NCBI GenBank assembly: GCA_022606425.2
Contig: JAHDVF020000251.1
Span: 310,001-374,000 of the forward strand
Reading direction: 5' to 3'
Origin: Lepidostoma basale
Taxonomy: Eukaryota; Arthropoda; Insecta; Trichoptera; Lepidostomatidae
Length of the DNA stretch: 64,000 nucleotides
Below are positions 55,788 to 64,000 of this stretch, piece by piece. Below the pieces are notes generated by a model that was given only the letters and a program-made list of their open reading frames with translations, was not told where the DNA came from and ran no database searches. Made by a program: the position numbers and the translations under genes. Numbering within the stretch: position 1 is the first letter of the stretch; each line of letters opens with the position of its first letter.

Positions 55788-56110
55788 TTTTAGTTGTATC
55801 TCAATAGAGACGAAGAAACAAACTGGAAACTGTATAGATTAATCTTAAAAAAATAATTAGTACAATCAAATCTACATAGATGGCTAACTGGAACTGCCAC
55901 GTGAAGATAAGTATGAATTTGGAGTAGATATACAACTTCCAAAAATGTATCATACATGATCATAATAACAATGGTGGAATGGGGAATGTTGTAATTACAT
56001 AAAGCGTGCGCTTAACCCAACCAATGACAGGTCATAAGTCCTGTAAACACCTTGATCATCCATATTCAGTTTCCAGTTTGTTTCTTCGTCTCTATTGAGA
56101 TACAACTAAA
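55788..56110 (+). mobile_element. MITE-M copy 4, with both inverted ends
   Basis: Ends TTTTTAGTTGTATCTCAATA and, inverted, the same near 56110 give inverted repeats of about 30 bp. The centre has GGAATGGGGAATGTTG and AAAGCGTGCGCTTAACC. This copy defines the family as an inverted-repeat DNA element. Confidence 0.75.
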
Positions 56111-56299
56111 AATTTAAATTAACCACCCACAGGTGAAAATCCAGGATTCGTATACAGATGTAAGTATACATTTCACAAATATTTGTGAAAAATATTGTTA
56201 TGATTATAAAATTATAAAAAAACAATGTTCAATATATTGAATTTAGTATTTAATATGAGTATTAGTTATTAAGAAGAGTATTAGTAAAGCAACGGGAAA

Positions 56300-56350
56300 C
56301 TACCACATTAAAGACCCGAGTGGCATCCCACAAACCAGTAAAAATATTAC
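56300..56350 (+). repeat. LINE-B 3'-end-related fragment
   Basis: CCGAGTGGCATCCCACAAACC followed by AGTAAAAATATTACA resembles 45555-45595. It lies next to the hAT MITE. Confidence 0.4.
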
Positions 56351-56364
56351 ATTTTCCTGTAGAC

Positions 56365-56767
56365 CAGTGATTCCCAAAGTGGTCTATGACAACTTGCAAG
56401 GGATCCATGACAGCGGAAAAAAAATTGGGGGTCTGTGAAACGAAAATGGGGGTCCACGATAGTGGATCTCATGTCGGATGGTCGAAATCGTTGGCGACCT
56501 TGTTTTTTTAAGCTTATTAGGGATAATCTGCCGGTCGAAACGTTTGGCGACCTTTTTTTTCGACCGACAGATTTTCCCAAATGAGAAAAAAAAGGTCGGC
56601 AACGAATTCCGGATTTTTTTGCCTGATGCTCTGTGTCAGCTTATTTTCTACTTTTATAGTTATAGATGAATTCGTAAAAAAATCTATTTTAGGAAAGCTG
56701 GGGGTCAACACAAAATAGAAGAAATCGGCAAAGGGTCTACGGGACAAAAAAAGTTTGGGAACCTCTG
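56365..56767. mobile_element. hAT-type MITE
   Basis: Ends CAGTGATTCCCAAAGT and, inverted, CAGAGGTTCCCAAACT are classic hAT ends. The flanks CTGTAGAC (56357-56364) and CTGTAAAC (56768-56775) are an 8-bp duplication with one mismatch. It is 403 bp with no transposase. Confidence 0.85.
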
Positions 56768-56775
56768 CTGTAAAC

Positions 56776-57490
56776 TGTATTGTATTGAAACTAATGAGCG
56801 TTAATATGAGTAAAACTAAATTGTTTTTAGATAATATGATTCCGCGAATAGCACTACACTGTTATATACGGGTTAGATTCATAAATAAATATGAGGCGAA
56901 TATTGTAAATAAACTCGTTTAACGAGAAAAATCTACGGTTACTACGTACCTTCAAGTTTCTACGCAGAATCCACAATGCGAATCGTTTCATTAATGACGC
57001 AAAAACATAAGCTCGAACCATTGAATAGCCGATCGCCCTTGATACCCAGTGATTTATCCACTTCCTTGTAGTTCAAATTACAGCCTACACGAAAATTCGG
57101 CATGGGAAAACAAAAAGTGACTGTCGAACACTAGACGCCTACAAAAGAACCGAGACGACCACAAGGCTGCCGCTTGTATGAGAACGGTCTTGGATTGGGT
57201 CCGCTTGGAGACTTTTCACTGAAAAATAAAGATCGAAAAGGCGCGACTGTTGAACCCCAACGACACAAATAATAAAAAAGCAAGATGTCCGATTTTCACG
57301 GTCACTTTAATTGTAAGTCTTCGCGTTTATTGTTTCTGGTTTACAATTTTTCATGCGACTCGTTGGGCAACAAAAAAGACGAGGCGGTATTTGCAATGGT
57401 TGGCTAATTAACAAACAAAAATATATTGGCAAAAATATACATTGTAAAGTATTCCCGAATATTCGAATCAAAGCAATCAACTAAAAATTG
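56776..57490. other. Interval without recognised features
   Basis: No gene-like frame or element ends seen. Confidence 0.4.
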
Positions 57491-57494
57491 TGAA

Positions 57495-57590
57495 CATCGA
57501 GTGGTGGTCTACGGGATAGAACGCTTGGCTCCTGATCCAGGGGACATGGGTTCAACCCTGGACACGACCAGATTCCTTCTTCATAATAAT
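57495..57590 (+). mobile_element. Possible tRNA-derived SINE head
   Basis: GTGGTCTACGGGATAGAAC then GGTTCAACCCTGG (B-box-like) at 57549 is spaced like a tRNA-derived promoter. No body shared with the other SINEs. Confidence 0.35.
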
Positions 57591-57662
57591 GAGCTATTTT
57601 CTGCTCATATTGAAGATTGTAAAATAAATTCTAATATCATTGATTTAAATCCTTGATATTAT

Positions 57663-57924
57663 AGGCGGGCCACACTGTGATAAACAAGCTGGTTTGAAAC
57701 CAAAATTTGTATACTGAATGTTATTACTCAAACTTAAACCATGTTCTAGACGTAGTAAAAACGTCGATTTTAGTAAACCATGAGTTAAACCGCGGATTTT
57801 TCTGCATACGGTTATCCTTTCAACAAACATGGTACGTTTATCTCTCTTCCTCGCATTATTTTACCCGGCGTAGAATGAGATAGAAGCCCTATACAACCGA
57901 TGTTTATCACAGTGTGGCCCGCCT
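57663..57924. mobile_element. MITE with 23-bp inverted repeats
   Basis: Ends AGGCGGGCCACACTGTGA and its inverse at 57902-57924 match perfectly over 23 bp. It is 262 bp with no coding capacity. The TSD is unclear, so the superfamily is not assigned. Confidence 0.8.
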
Positions 57925-57994
57925 TTTAGTCTTTTTAAAAATAAAAAAAAAGAACATTTTCAAAATTTAAAATATTCAAATTTCGAGTAAACTA

Positions 57995-58385
57995 CCTAAC
58001 TAACTAACCATAATGGACTGCCTGACATAATGGACATAAATAATGGACTGCCACACTTTTCTTTCCTGACATCTTTCTCTCGCTTCCTCAACATTTAACA
58101 ACATCGTGTCATGCACATGCGTCGATTTCTCTGACTCCTCACATGGCCGACATTCAATATTTGATTTATTTGATCTGAGTTGTTGTTTGATTTGAGTGCC
58201 ACGTTTTCCTCGGTCTTCCTCTATTTCTGGTTCCATTTACATCGATAACATATAATTTTTTTACCATTCTTTCTTCATTCATTCTTTCCGTATGTCCAAA
58301 CCATCTTAATGATCCTTTTGTTCATAACACCATCATTCGCACCGCATTCACTTATTATATTTTCATTCGACACTCTATCATACAT
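57995..58385 (-). mobile_element. LINE-A 3' fragment, rearranged end
   Basis: The (TAAC)n tail is present but the hairpin block is missing and ATAATGGACTGCC is duplicated. Upstream blocks follow normally to CGACACTCTATCATAC, where it meets the MITE. Confidence 0.7.
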
Positions 58386-58391
58386 CTATCT

Positions 58392-58615
58392 AAAGGCAGA
58401 AACATACTATTAACACGCCACGCCACCCGATGCCACGTGATGCGTGTTGAGTCGAATCAAATTCTATTGTTTTCTATGAACAGAATCACACTACGAACAC
58501 CCGACGCGACGCCATGCGCGCACACGCCACCCGATCCAGACGAGCTAGATCGACGTGTTGCCGGTGGTGGGAGTAAACACGCCACGTCGCGTGTTAATAG
58601 TATGTTTCTGCCTTT
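58392..58615. mobile_element. MITE with 27-bp inverted repeats
   Basis: Ends AAAGGCAGAAACATACTATT and its inverse at 58589-58615. The interior has several CACGCCACCCGA-like words. It is 224 bp and non-coding. Confidence 0.8.
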
Positions 58616-59222
58616 AATCTCATTAAATGCAGTAGTAATGAGATTTAGAGTATCTTTTGATAAACTTAAACCCTGCGATCATGACCTGTTTTTTTTTCCA
58701 CTTTTGAATTTATTTTTTTTAACATGTTTCAAAGGTTTTACACCTACATCGCCAAGAAAACAATATGAACTCCCAATTAAATATTATAATAATACACTGA
58801 AGTGTCTTTTTGTAAACCTGACGATGCTCCGGCGGGAGAGAAACCGGTGTTATTATTATATTTGATAATGTCACACCACAAATTAAGTTGTTCATACGAA
58901 AGTATAGACTCCCAATGTTTATATCGTTCTCCCGGTGATGGTTTAAAACGGTAATAGATTTTATTATGTTACGAAATCATCAATCAGAATTTATTCGCGT
59001 TAAATTTGTATTAAATATAGAACGTTGATTGGCGAGTACGTCATGCGCCAGGCGCGTACAACCGAAATCTCTTTGTACGCGCCTGTGTTCAAAGTGCTCA
59101 ACACGCGCCTAGCGCGTTCATGATTTTTTTTTGTGAAACCGACGTGTATAATATTGAAAGAAAAATTGTGATTATTTATTAGGATTATATTTAATATTCT
59201 ATCGGTTTTATTCTATATTTAA
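58616..59222. other. Interval with small repeats
   Basis: AATCTCATTA/TAATGAGATT forms a 10-bp-arm hairpin at about 58616-58645. GATAATGTCACACCACAAAT at 58864 matches 30957. GCGCGTACA and TGTACGCGC at about 59052-59088 form an inverted pair. Confidence 0.45.
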
Positions 59223-59690
59223 ATGAGACATAATTTGATCAGCTTCTTGATCTTGCCAGTCATGACGTACGGAGCCGAGACGTGGACACTGACGAAAGGT
59301 CTAGTCTACAGATTCAAGGTCGCCCAACGCGCCATGGAAAGAGCCATGCTTGGAATAACCTTGAGGGAAAGATTAAGAAACGAATTTATTCGTCAACAAA
59401 CCAAGGTGACTGAGGTGGCTCTGAGGATGGGCGGGCTGAAGTGGCGATGGGCTGGCCATATCTGTCGGAGGACCGACGGCCAATGGGGGAGACGGTTTCT
59501 CGAGTGGAGATCGCGTACAGGATTCCGCAGAGTTGGACGTCCCCCTGCCCACTGGACCGACGATCTGAAAAGGATTGCTGGACTTGGATGGATGGGAGCG
59601 GCAATGGATATGGGGTGGTGGCGTGCTTTGGGAGAGGTCTACATTCAGCAGTGGATGACAGACGGCTGATGATGATGATAATTTGATCAT
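59223..59690 (+). mobile_element. LINE-E 3' fragment, best copy
   Basis: A 148-codon open frame reads LPVMTYGAETWTLTKG, VYRFKVAQRAMERAMLGIT, TKVTEVALRMGGLKWRWAG, GFRRVGRPPAHWTDDLKRI and WWRALGEVYIQQWMTDG-stop, ending with GATGATGATGAT. Nearly intact C-terminus of a non-LTR element. Confidence 0.8.
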
Positions 59691-60154
59691 CTTACCAGAC
59701 TACCCAAAAATGTTTCGCACTGAAAGTGTTAATAAAATGCTGTGAAAAGTCTTGTCTTACCACCATCTTGATATTATTATAAACAATTAGGTGCAACGCT
59801 TCCATTTATTATAACAAATGCACGGAAATTAATAATATTATGCCGTTTCGATAAGACGCAAGTATTTAGAAAACCAGAAAAATAAACAAAACACGCCTTC
59901 ATTCGCGTTCAACGTACCCAAAAGTCCACAGATGGGGTTAAGTACATCCTGATTTGATTGTGATGCCGATTTTTAAAATGTCAATGGTTTCAGTTTAAAA
60001 ATTCTTGGAACTGATTACTTCATTTCTCACTTCGGTAAACAATTAAGATACGCGCATTGAGATTGACAAAACAATTTCATTAGTTTCTAATACATTTTAG
60101 TTTATAAGAAATAACACGCTTGGAATTTTTTTTTATTGCACTCACATCAAGTGT
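59691..60154. other. AT-rich interval with a duplicated segment
   Basis: 59869-59925 (GTATTTAGAAAACCAG, AAATAAACAAAACACGCC) recurs at 60683-60740. No gene. Confidence 0.5.
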
Positions 60155-60222
60155 ATCGGTGTGGCGGTCCATTCTTTCTGCCTACCTATTCGGGGAGGCA
60201 GCGTGGTAGTTAATTAGTTAAT
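60155..60222 (+). mobile_element. LINE-A extreme 3' end
   Basis: GTGGCGGTCCATTCTTTCTG, then GGGGAGGCAGCGTGGTAG and TTAATTAGTTAAT; a mutated stop region. Confidence 0.65.
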
Positions 60223-60486
60223 AAATTTTGAAAATATGGCATTAAAAAGTAATTGCAAATAACACACTAATGTTTTTATTTGCTTAATGATAAAAATACG
60301 ATGACGAAAAATAAAAATAGTAATGAATGTAGGTATACAGCAAAACTATCGCAAGATATAAGGAAAATTTCAAAAAAAAATGCTAAATTAATGTTTTCTA
60401 TAATACATTAAGAGTCACTTTAAGGCGTTAACACTGGGAATTCCACTGTTAATTTGGAAAAAGAATTTTAAACACTTTATTATTAC

Positions 60487-60682
60487 TAACTAACTAACTA
60501 ACTAACTAACTAACCATCACGCCATTTCCCCGGAGGGGTAGGCAGAGAGGATGGATCGCCACACTGGCCTGTCCTAGGACACCTCTCGGGCTTCCTCCAC
60601 ATTCATACATCGCACCATGCACGCACGTCGATTATTCCGACTTCGAATGTGGCCGCCTTTTAGTAATTAGTTAATTTCGTTA
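60487..60682 (-). mobile_element. LINE-A 3' end with six-unit tail
   Basis: (CTAA)n of six units, then CCATCACGCCATTTCCCC and GGAGGGGTAGGCAGAGAGG, truncated at about 60682 near the second copy of the 57-bp direct repeat. Confidence 0.75.
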
Positions 60683-60740
60683 ACAAGTATTTAAAAAACC
60701 AGAAAAATAAACAAAACACGCCTGCATTCGCGTTCAACAT

Positions 60741-61104
60741 TCGTTTTAAACTGTTATTATAACACTTTATTATTATAATAAATTAATGAATGGGTTAAGA
60801 AATTACTAAGTGTTCTCGAACGCCGTAATATTTATTATGAGCCATTCATAATTATGATGAGTTTTCTCATTCACAATTTTATCTTACAATGGGAGGGTAC
60901 AACATAACAGAAATTGACTTTGGGATGTGATTTTTATTTATGTATTGTAATTAAAAAAGGTTTTAAACTGTTCAATTCAACTTATATAATGTGTTAGAAA
61001 TTTCTTTTCTTTCAGAGTTCGATACCTCAAGCGATACAGGGCTCACTCTCTCCACTGGCCCAAAAGACTTGGGTTCGATTGTACAAAGATTGTTAATTAC
61101 TTAC
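60741..61104. other. Interval with weak tRNA-like motif
   Basis: ACTTGGGTTCGATTG at 61068 resembles a B box, but no A box or SINE body is visible. Confidence 0.3.
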
Positions 61105-61350
61105 TTAAACAGCCGATGTCGTCCACTACTAGACATTGGCCTTCACCATACTTCTCTACATATTTATACATTGTCTTCGCATCCAGTCAACAGCAATTTT
61201 TTTAATGTAATCAGACCATCGTGTGGCGGTCTTCTTCTGATTCTTTTATCCTCGCGAGGTCTCCACTCCACCACCCATCTGGTCCATATTTGATCTACCA
61301 GTCTGGCAACACGTTCACCAAATAACCATTTGAGCCAAGTACCCCCTAGA
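61105..61350 (-). mobile_element. LINE 3' end, related to 18225-18480
   Basis: The minus strand ends AATGTCTAGTAGTGGACGAC, ATCGGCTGTTTAAG. Upstream it reads GGTGGAGTGGAGACCTCG and GTGTTGCCAGACTGG. Confidence 0.5.
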
Positions 61351-62309
61351 CGACATGCGTTACTCTCGATCTTATATAAATATAGTATTTCTTATTCGAT
61401 CAAAGAGTTTTACTTGTAGCATGGGTTTTTCATGTTTCCACCCTCTTACACGGAGTCTCCTTATGGTTCAACGGTGTAGAAAGATTAGAAAAATGAAATA
61501 AATACGCGTTTTCAATATAATCAATTGATCACGACATACACCGCAGCCATTAAAGCTTTAGCACGTCCACATAGATGGTTCAGAATATTAAACAGATATA
61601 AAGATAATCCAGGAAGTCAGAACAAAACGCACGATGGTTTGTGATTAGAATATTATTAAAATTGTACATAAACAAACTATGTTGAACACAATCATAATCA
61701 TACGTAATACATGTTCGTGTTTTGGTAGACAAATAATTTGAATATTCGAAGGATAATGAATAAAAAAGGAATTGTGACGCCATAATTGTAAATATTTTTT
61801 TAGATTTTTAAGATAATGTACCTACGCATTGTTTTATTCAAATGGACAAATATTTAATTTTACTAGTTTGGTACGTTCTCGTGTGTGAGTAGTAATTATA
61901 AGAATAAAATTTACTTCTATTGAATTAATAAAATTATATTCGTCACACAAGGTTAGGCAGTTAAGATAATATTTAATGGTTATGGATATAAATGGTAACT
62001 GTGTTATGTTTAACATAATATAATGACATTATGCAATGAATTTGAAATGTTGTAATATTATATTTTCTGTGGTGTTATTTGAGCTGACTGAAAAATAATA
62101 TGTTTAGTAGTTCGCTGAATTAATAATATTTCTTCTTCTTTTCTTTGAAGGGTCAATTGAAAGCTAGATTTGTAGGGATAAAAGGACCACATCTCTCGCC
62201 TTCTATTGCCGTTGTGGTGGAAGGTTTGGTCAACTTTGTGTCGTAACATCATACGTGGAGTTATCTACATACATAGCTTTGGCTCAATTATGCTCAAAAA
62301 ATATTTAAA
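61351..62309. other. AT-rich interval, nothing recognised
   Basis: No gene or element ends recognised. Confidence 0.4.
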
Positions 62310-62660
62310 CTAACTAACTAACTAACCATCACGTCGTTTCGCCGGAGGGGAAGGCAGAGAGGATGGATCGCCACATTGTTCTATCCTGACATAACTCTCG
62401 CGCCTCTTCTACATTCACACATCGTGACACGCACGTTCGTCGATTGTTCCTACTTCGAACGTGGCCACCTTTCAGTAATTAATTTGCTCATGCCATGTCT
62501 TCCTTGGCCTTTCTCGACTTCTTTTTCCATTCACACTACTTGCATATATATTTTTAACCATCCTTCCCTCATCCATTCGTTCCATATGTCCAAACCATCT
62601 CAGTGACCCTTTCTTGATTTTATTTATCACGCATTCATCATTTTTTCCAGGGAAAAATAT
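62310..62660 (-). mobile_element. LINE-A 3' fragment
   Basis: Tail (CTAA)n, AACCATCACGTCGTTTCGCC, then blocks giving VINKIKKGSLRWFGHMERMD and RSRERPRKTWHEQIN on the minus strand. Truncated near 62645. Confidence 0.75.
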
Positions 62661-62769
62661 TTTAATTATGTAAGAATAAAAATAATGCATAAAAAACATT
62701 ACGTAATCCTTAAACTTTTTACATGGGGTATGCAGAGAGATCATATAATTAATTATACTGTTTTATCAT

Positions 62770-62965
62770 AACGAGATTAGTCTATATCCATACATACACG
62801 CACACTTGTCGATTTTTCAGACTTGGAACGTTGCTGCCTTTTAGTAATCGATTAATTAACTCATCCTTCTAATATTTCTTTTTCCATTCACATTACTTGT
62901 ATACACACAACAATTTTATTATTCTTACCCATCCATTCGTTTCATGTCAAAACCAGCATTGTATC
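62770..62965 (-). mobile_element. LINE-A fragment, degraded
   Basis: CATACATACACGCACAC, CTTGTCGATTTTTCAGAC and TAGTAATCGATTAATTAAC match the LINE-A region near the hairpin; the end itself is missing. Confidence 0.5.
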
Positions 62966-62994
62966 CCTCTCTTAATTTTATTTGATATTCTATA

Positions 62995-63475
62995 ATATTA
63001 TACAACGCTGCTGGACAGTCTTCAAAGCGCTACATGGAATAGCACCAAGTTATATATCTGAACTCTGTATAACGGACAGCCTAAATACAAGGAAATCCAC
63101 ACTTCGCTCGACGAACTCCTCGGCAATAGGAAGATTAGTTGAGCCGAAGCGTTGCCCCAGTACAAATTTCGGGGATCGAGCGTTCGCGGTTGCCGGTCCA
63201 TCAGCTTGGAACAATCTCCCTTCACATCTCAGATGCATAAATGATCCGACAGATTTCAGATCTAAACTGAAAACCCACCTTTTTCATATTTCATACCCAA
63301 ATTAAACATTTATATTTTGTTCTACTATACTTTTTAACCGAACGCTAAAATCAGATGCAGCGTTCACATTTAGATTTTTAGATTTAAAACACGTCTTAAT
63401 GCGCTCTTGAGGTGATTACATCACAAAAACGGCGCTTTAAAAGTTAGCATATTATTATTATTATTATTTATTAAC
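62995..63475 (+). mobile_element. LINE-C (CR1/L2-like) 3' fragment with (ATT)n tail
   Basis: A 107-codon frame reads RCWTVFKALHGIAPSYISEL, LRSTNSSAIGRLVEPKR, FGDRAFAVAGPSAWNNLPSH and DFRSKLKTHLFHI-stop, the terminal block of CR1/L2-superfamily LINEs. It is followed by AATGCGCTCTTGAGGTG, ACGGCGCTTTAAAAG and an (ATT)n microsatellite. It defines the coding end of the LINE-C 3' tails seen elsewhere. Confidence 0.8.
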
Positions 63476-63539
63476 GTATGACAATATACTTAAGATTAAA
63501 CGTGTATCAACAAAATGTGAGCGAATGTTCACAATAAAT

Positions 63540-63770
63540 ACGAGTGAAAGCGTCTGTTTTCTAGAAGTTTTAAGTAATTTTATGGGAATGACATGTTTTG
63601 CTTTGCTAAGGAATTATCAAATATTTTTGATAATGCATTAGCAAAGCGAAACGCGTAATTTATATGAAATTAAAATAAAATTCTATATAAAAGACGTTTT
63701 CATTCGTATTCATGATTTAATATTGAGTGTTACATCATTGTTCAAGAAACAATAAATGAAACAATTTTAT
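63540..63770. repeat. Fold-back module, Penelope-like, degenerate
   Basis: GTCTGTTTTCTAGAAG to GAATTATCAA on the left and TTGATAATGC to ACGTTTTCATTCGTATT on the right are inverse copies. The right arm has TTGATAATGCATTAGC, GCGAAACGCGTA. Box I is altered, so a working ribozyme is unlikely. Confidence 0.4.
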
Positions 63771-64000
63771 TGCGGGCTTTGATTCTAAAAAAAGTTGCCT
63801 CATTATTAAAAAAAAAATTATAATTGTAATACAATACGTTATACTTTATTATATATCATGAAATGAGATCTGGTTCGCACGGATTCTTTGAGGTATCTAT
63901 GAATATATAATCTTCCATACTCGTTGTGTTTTATTACAGTGGTTGAATGACCCAAAGCGAGTGTTAAAATTACCTCTTACAAGGTCAGTGGGCGAACAAC
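63771..64000. other. AT-rich end of window
   Basis: Nothing recognised. Confidence 0.4.

Noticed and set aside
56347..56747. Several overlapping frames of 60-80 codons
   Set aside because: They lie in the non-coding hAT MITE and are rich in repeated GGGGTC words.
58437..58865. 142-codon plus-strand frame
   Set aside because: It runs from inside a MITE into unrelated AT-rich DNA; the composition follows the repeat, not a protein.

Overview
The window is insect nuclear DNA, most likely from a moth or butterfly. It is AT-rich, has one convincing host gene, and is otherwise filled with dead or non-autonomous transposable elements. The lepidopteran guess rests on the repeat mix: short 3' ends of RTE-like LINEs ending in (GTTA)n, CR1/L2-like LINEs ending in (ATT)n, tRNA-derived SINEs, mariner, pogo, piggyBac and hAT remnants, and Helitron-type ends. 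No operons, phage genes, CRISPR arrays, rRNA genes or free-standing tRNA genes were seen. All family names come from reading translated fragments and terminal repeats, not from database searches. Working labels (LINE-A to LINE-G, MITE-M) are mine.

Layout. 1-5.3 kb: a minus-strand, two-coding-exon gene (exons 5020-5244 and 2075-2437) for a predicted 195-residue protein with two membrane segments and three PPxY motifs; its intron holds LINE fragments. 5.3-11 kb: an interrupted LINE-B copy and a pogo-type DNA transposon (7060-8872) that has lost its catalytic core. 11.07-16.9 kb: a possible Helitron-like composite with a 40-bp perfect hairpin, large internal duplications and nested LINE/SINE pieces. 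17-29 kb: a mariner with both ends (19189-20277), SINE, LINE and MITE copies. 29-39 kb: long AT-rich stretches with scattered LINE tails. 39-55 kb: the most structured part, with fold-back modules carrying hammerhead-ribozyme-like cores, a second mariner (about 41463-42777) beside 145-bp near-identical inverted repeats, a piggyBac relic (48900-49779) that keeps only a cysteine-rich C-terminal ORF, a 249-bp MITE inside a fold-back element, and a 275-bp-arm palindrome. 55-64 kb: four short inverted-repeat DNA elements and more LINE 3' ends.

How the pieces relate. LINE-A, repeated more than 20 times as 3' fragments on both strands, ends its reading frame only a few bases before its (GTTA)n tail; the last codons contain a C(UUCG)G hairpin. 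The same terminal block is attached to an unrelated short unit at 15832 and 21507, suggesting a SINE that borrowed the LINE's 3' recognition signal. Fold-back modules at 39.7, 44.8, 45.2, 50.7 and 52.8 kb resemble the terminal repeats of Penelope-like elements, which are known to carry hammerhead ribozymes, but no Penelope reverse transcriptase is visible here. Every transposase or reverse-transcriptase fragment seen is truncated or frameshifted, so the window looks like a graveyard around one gene.
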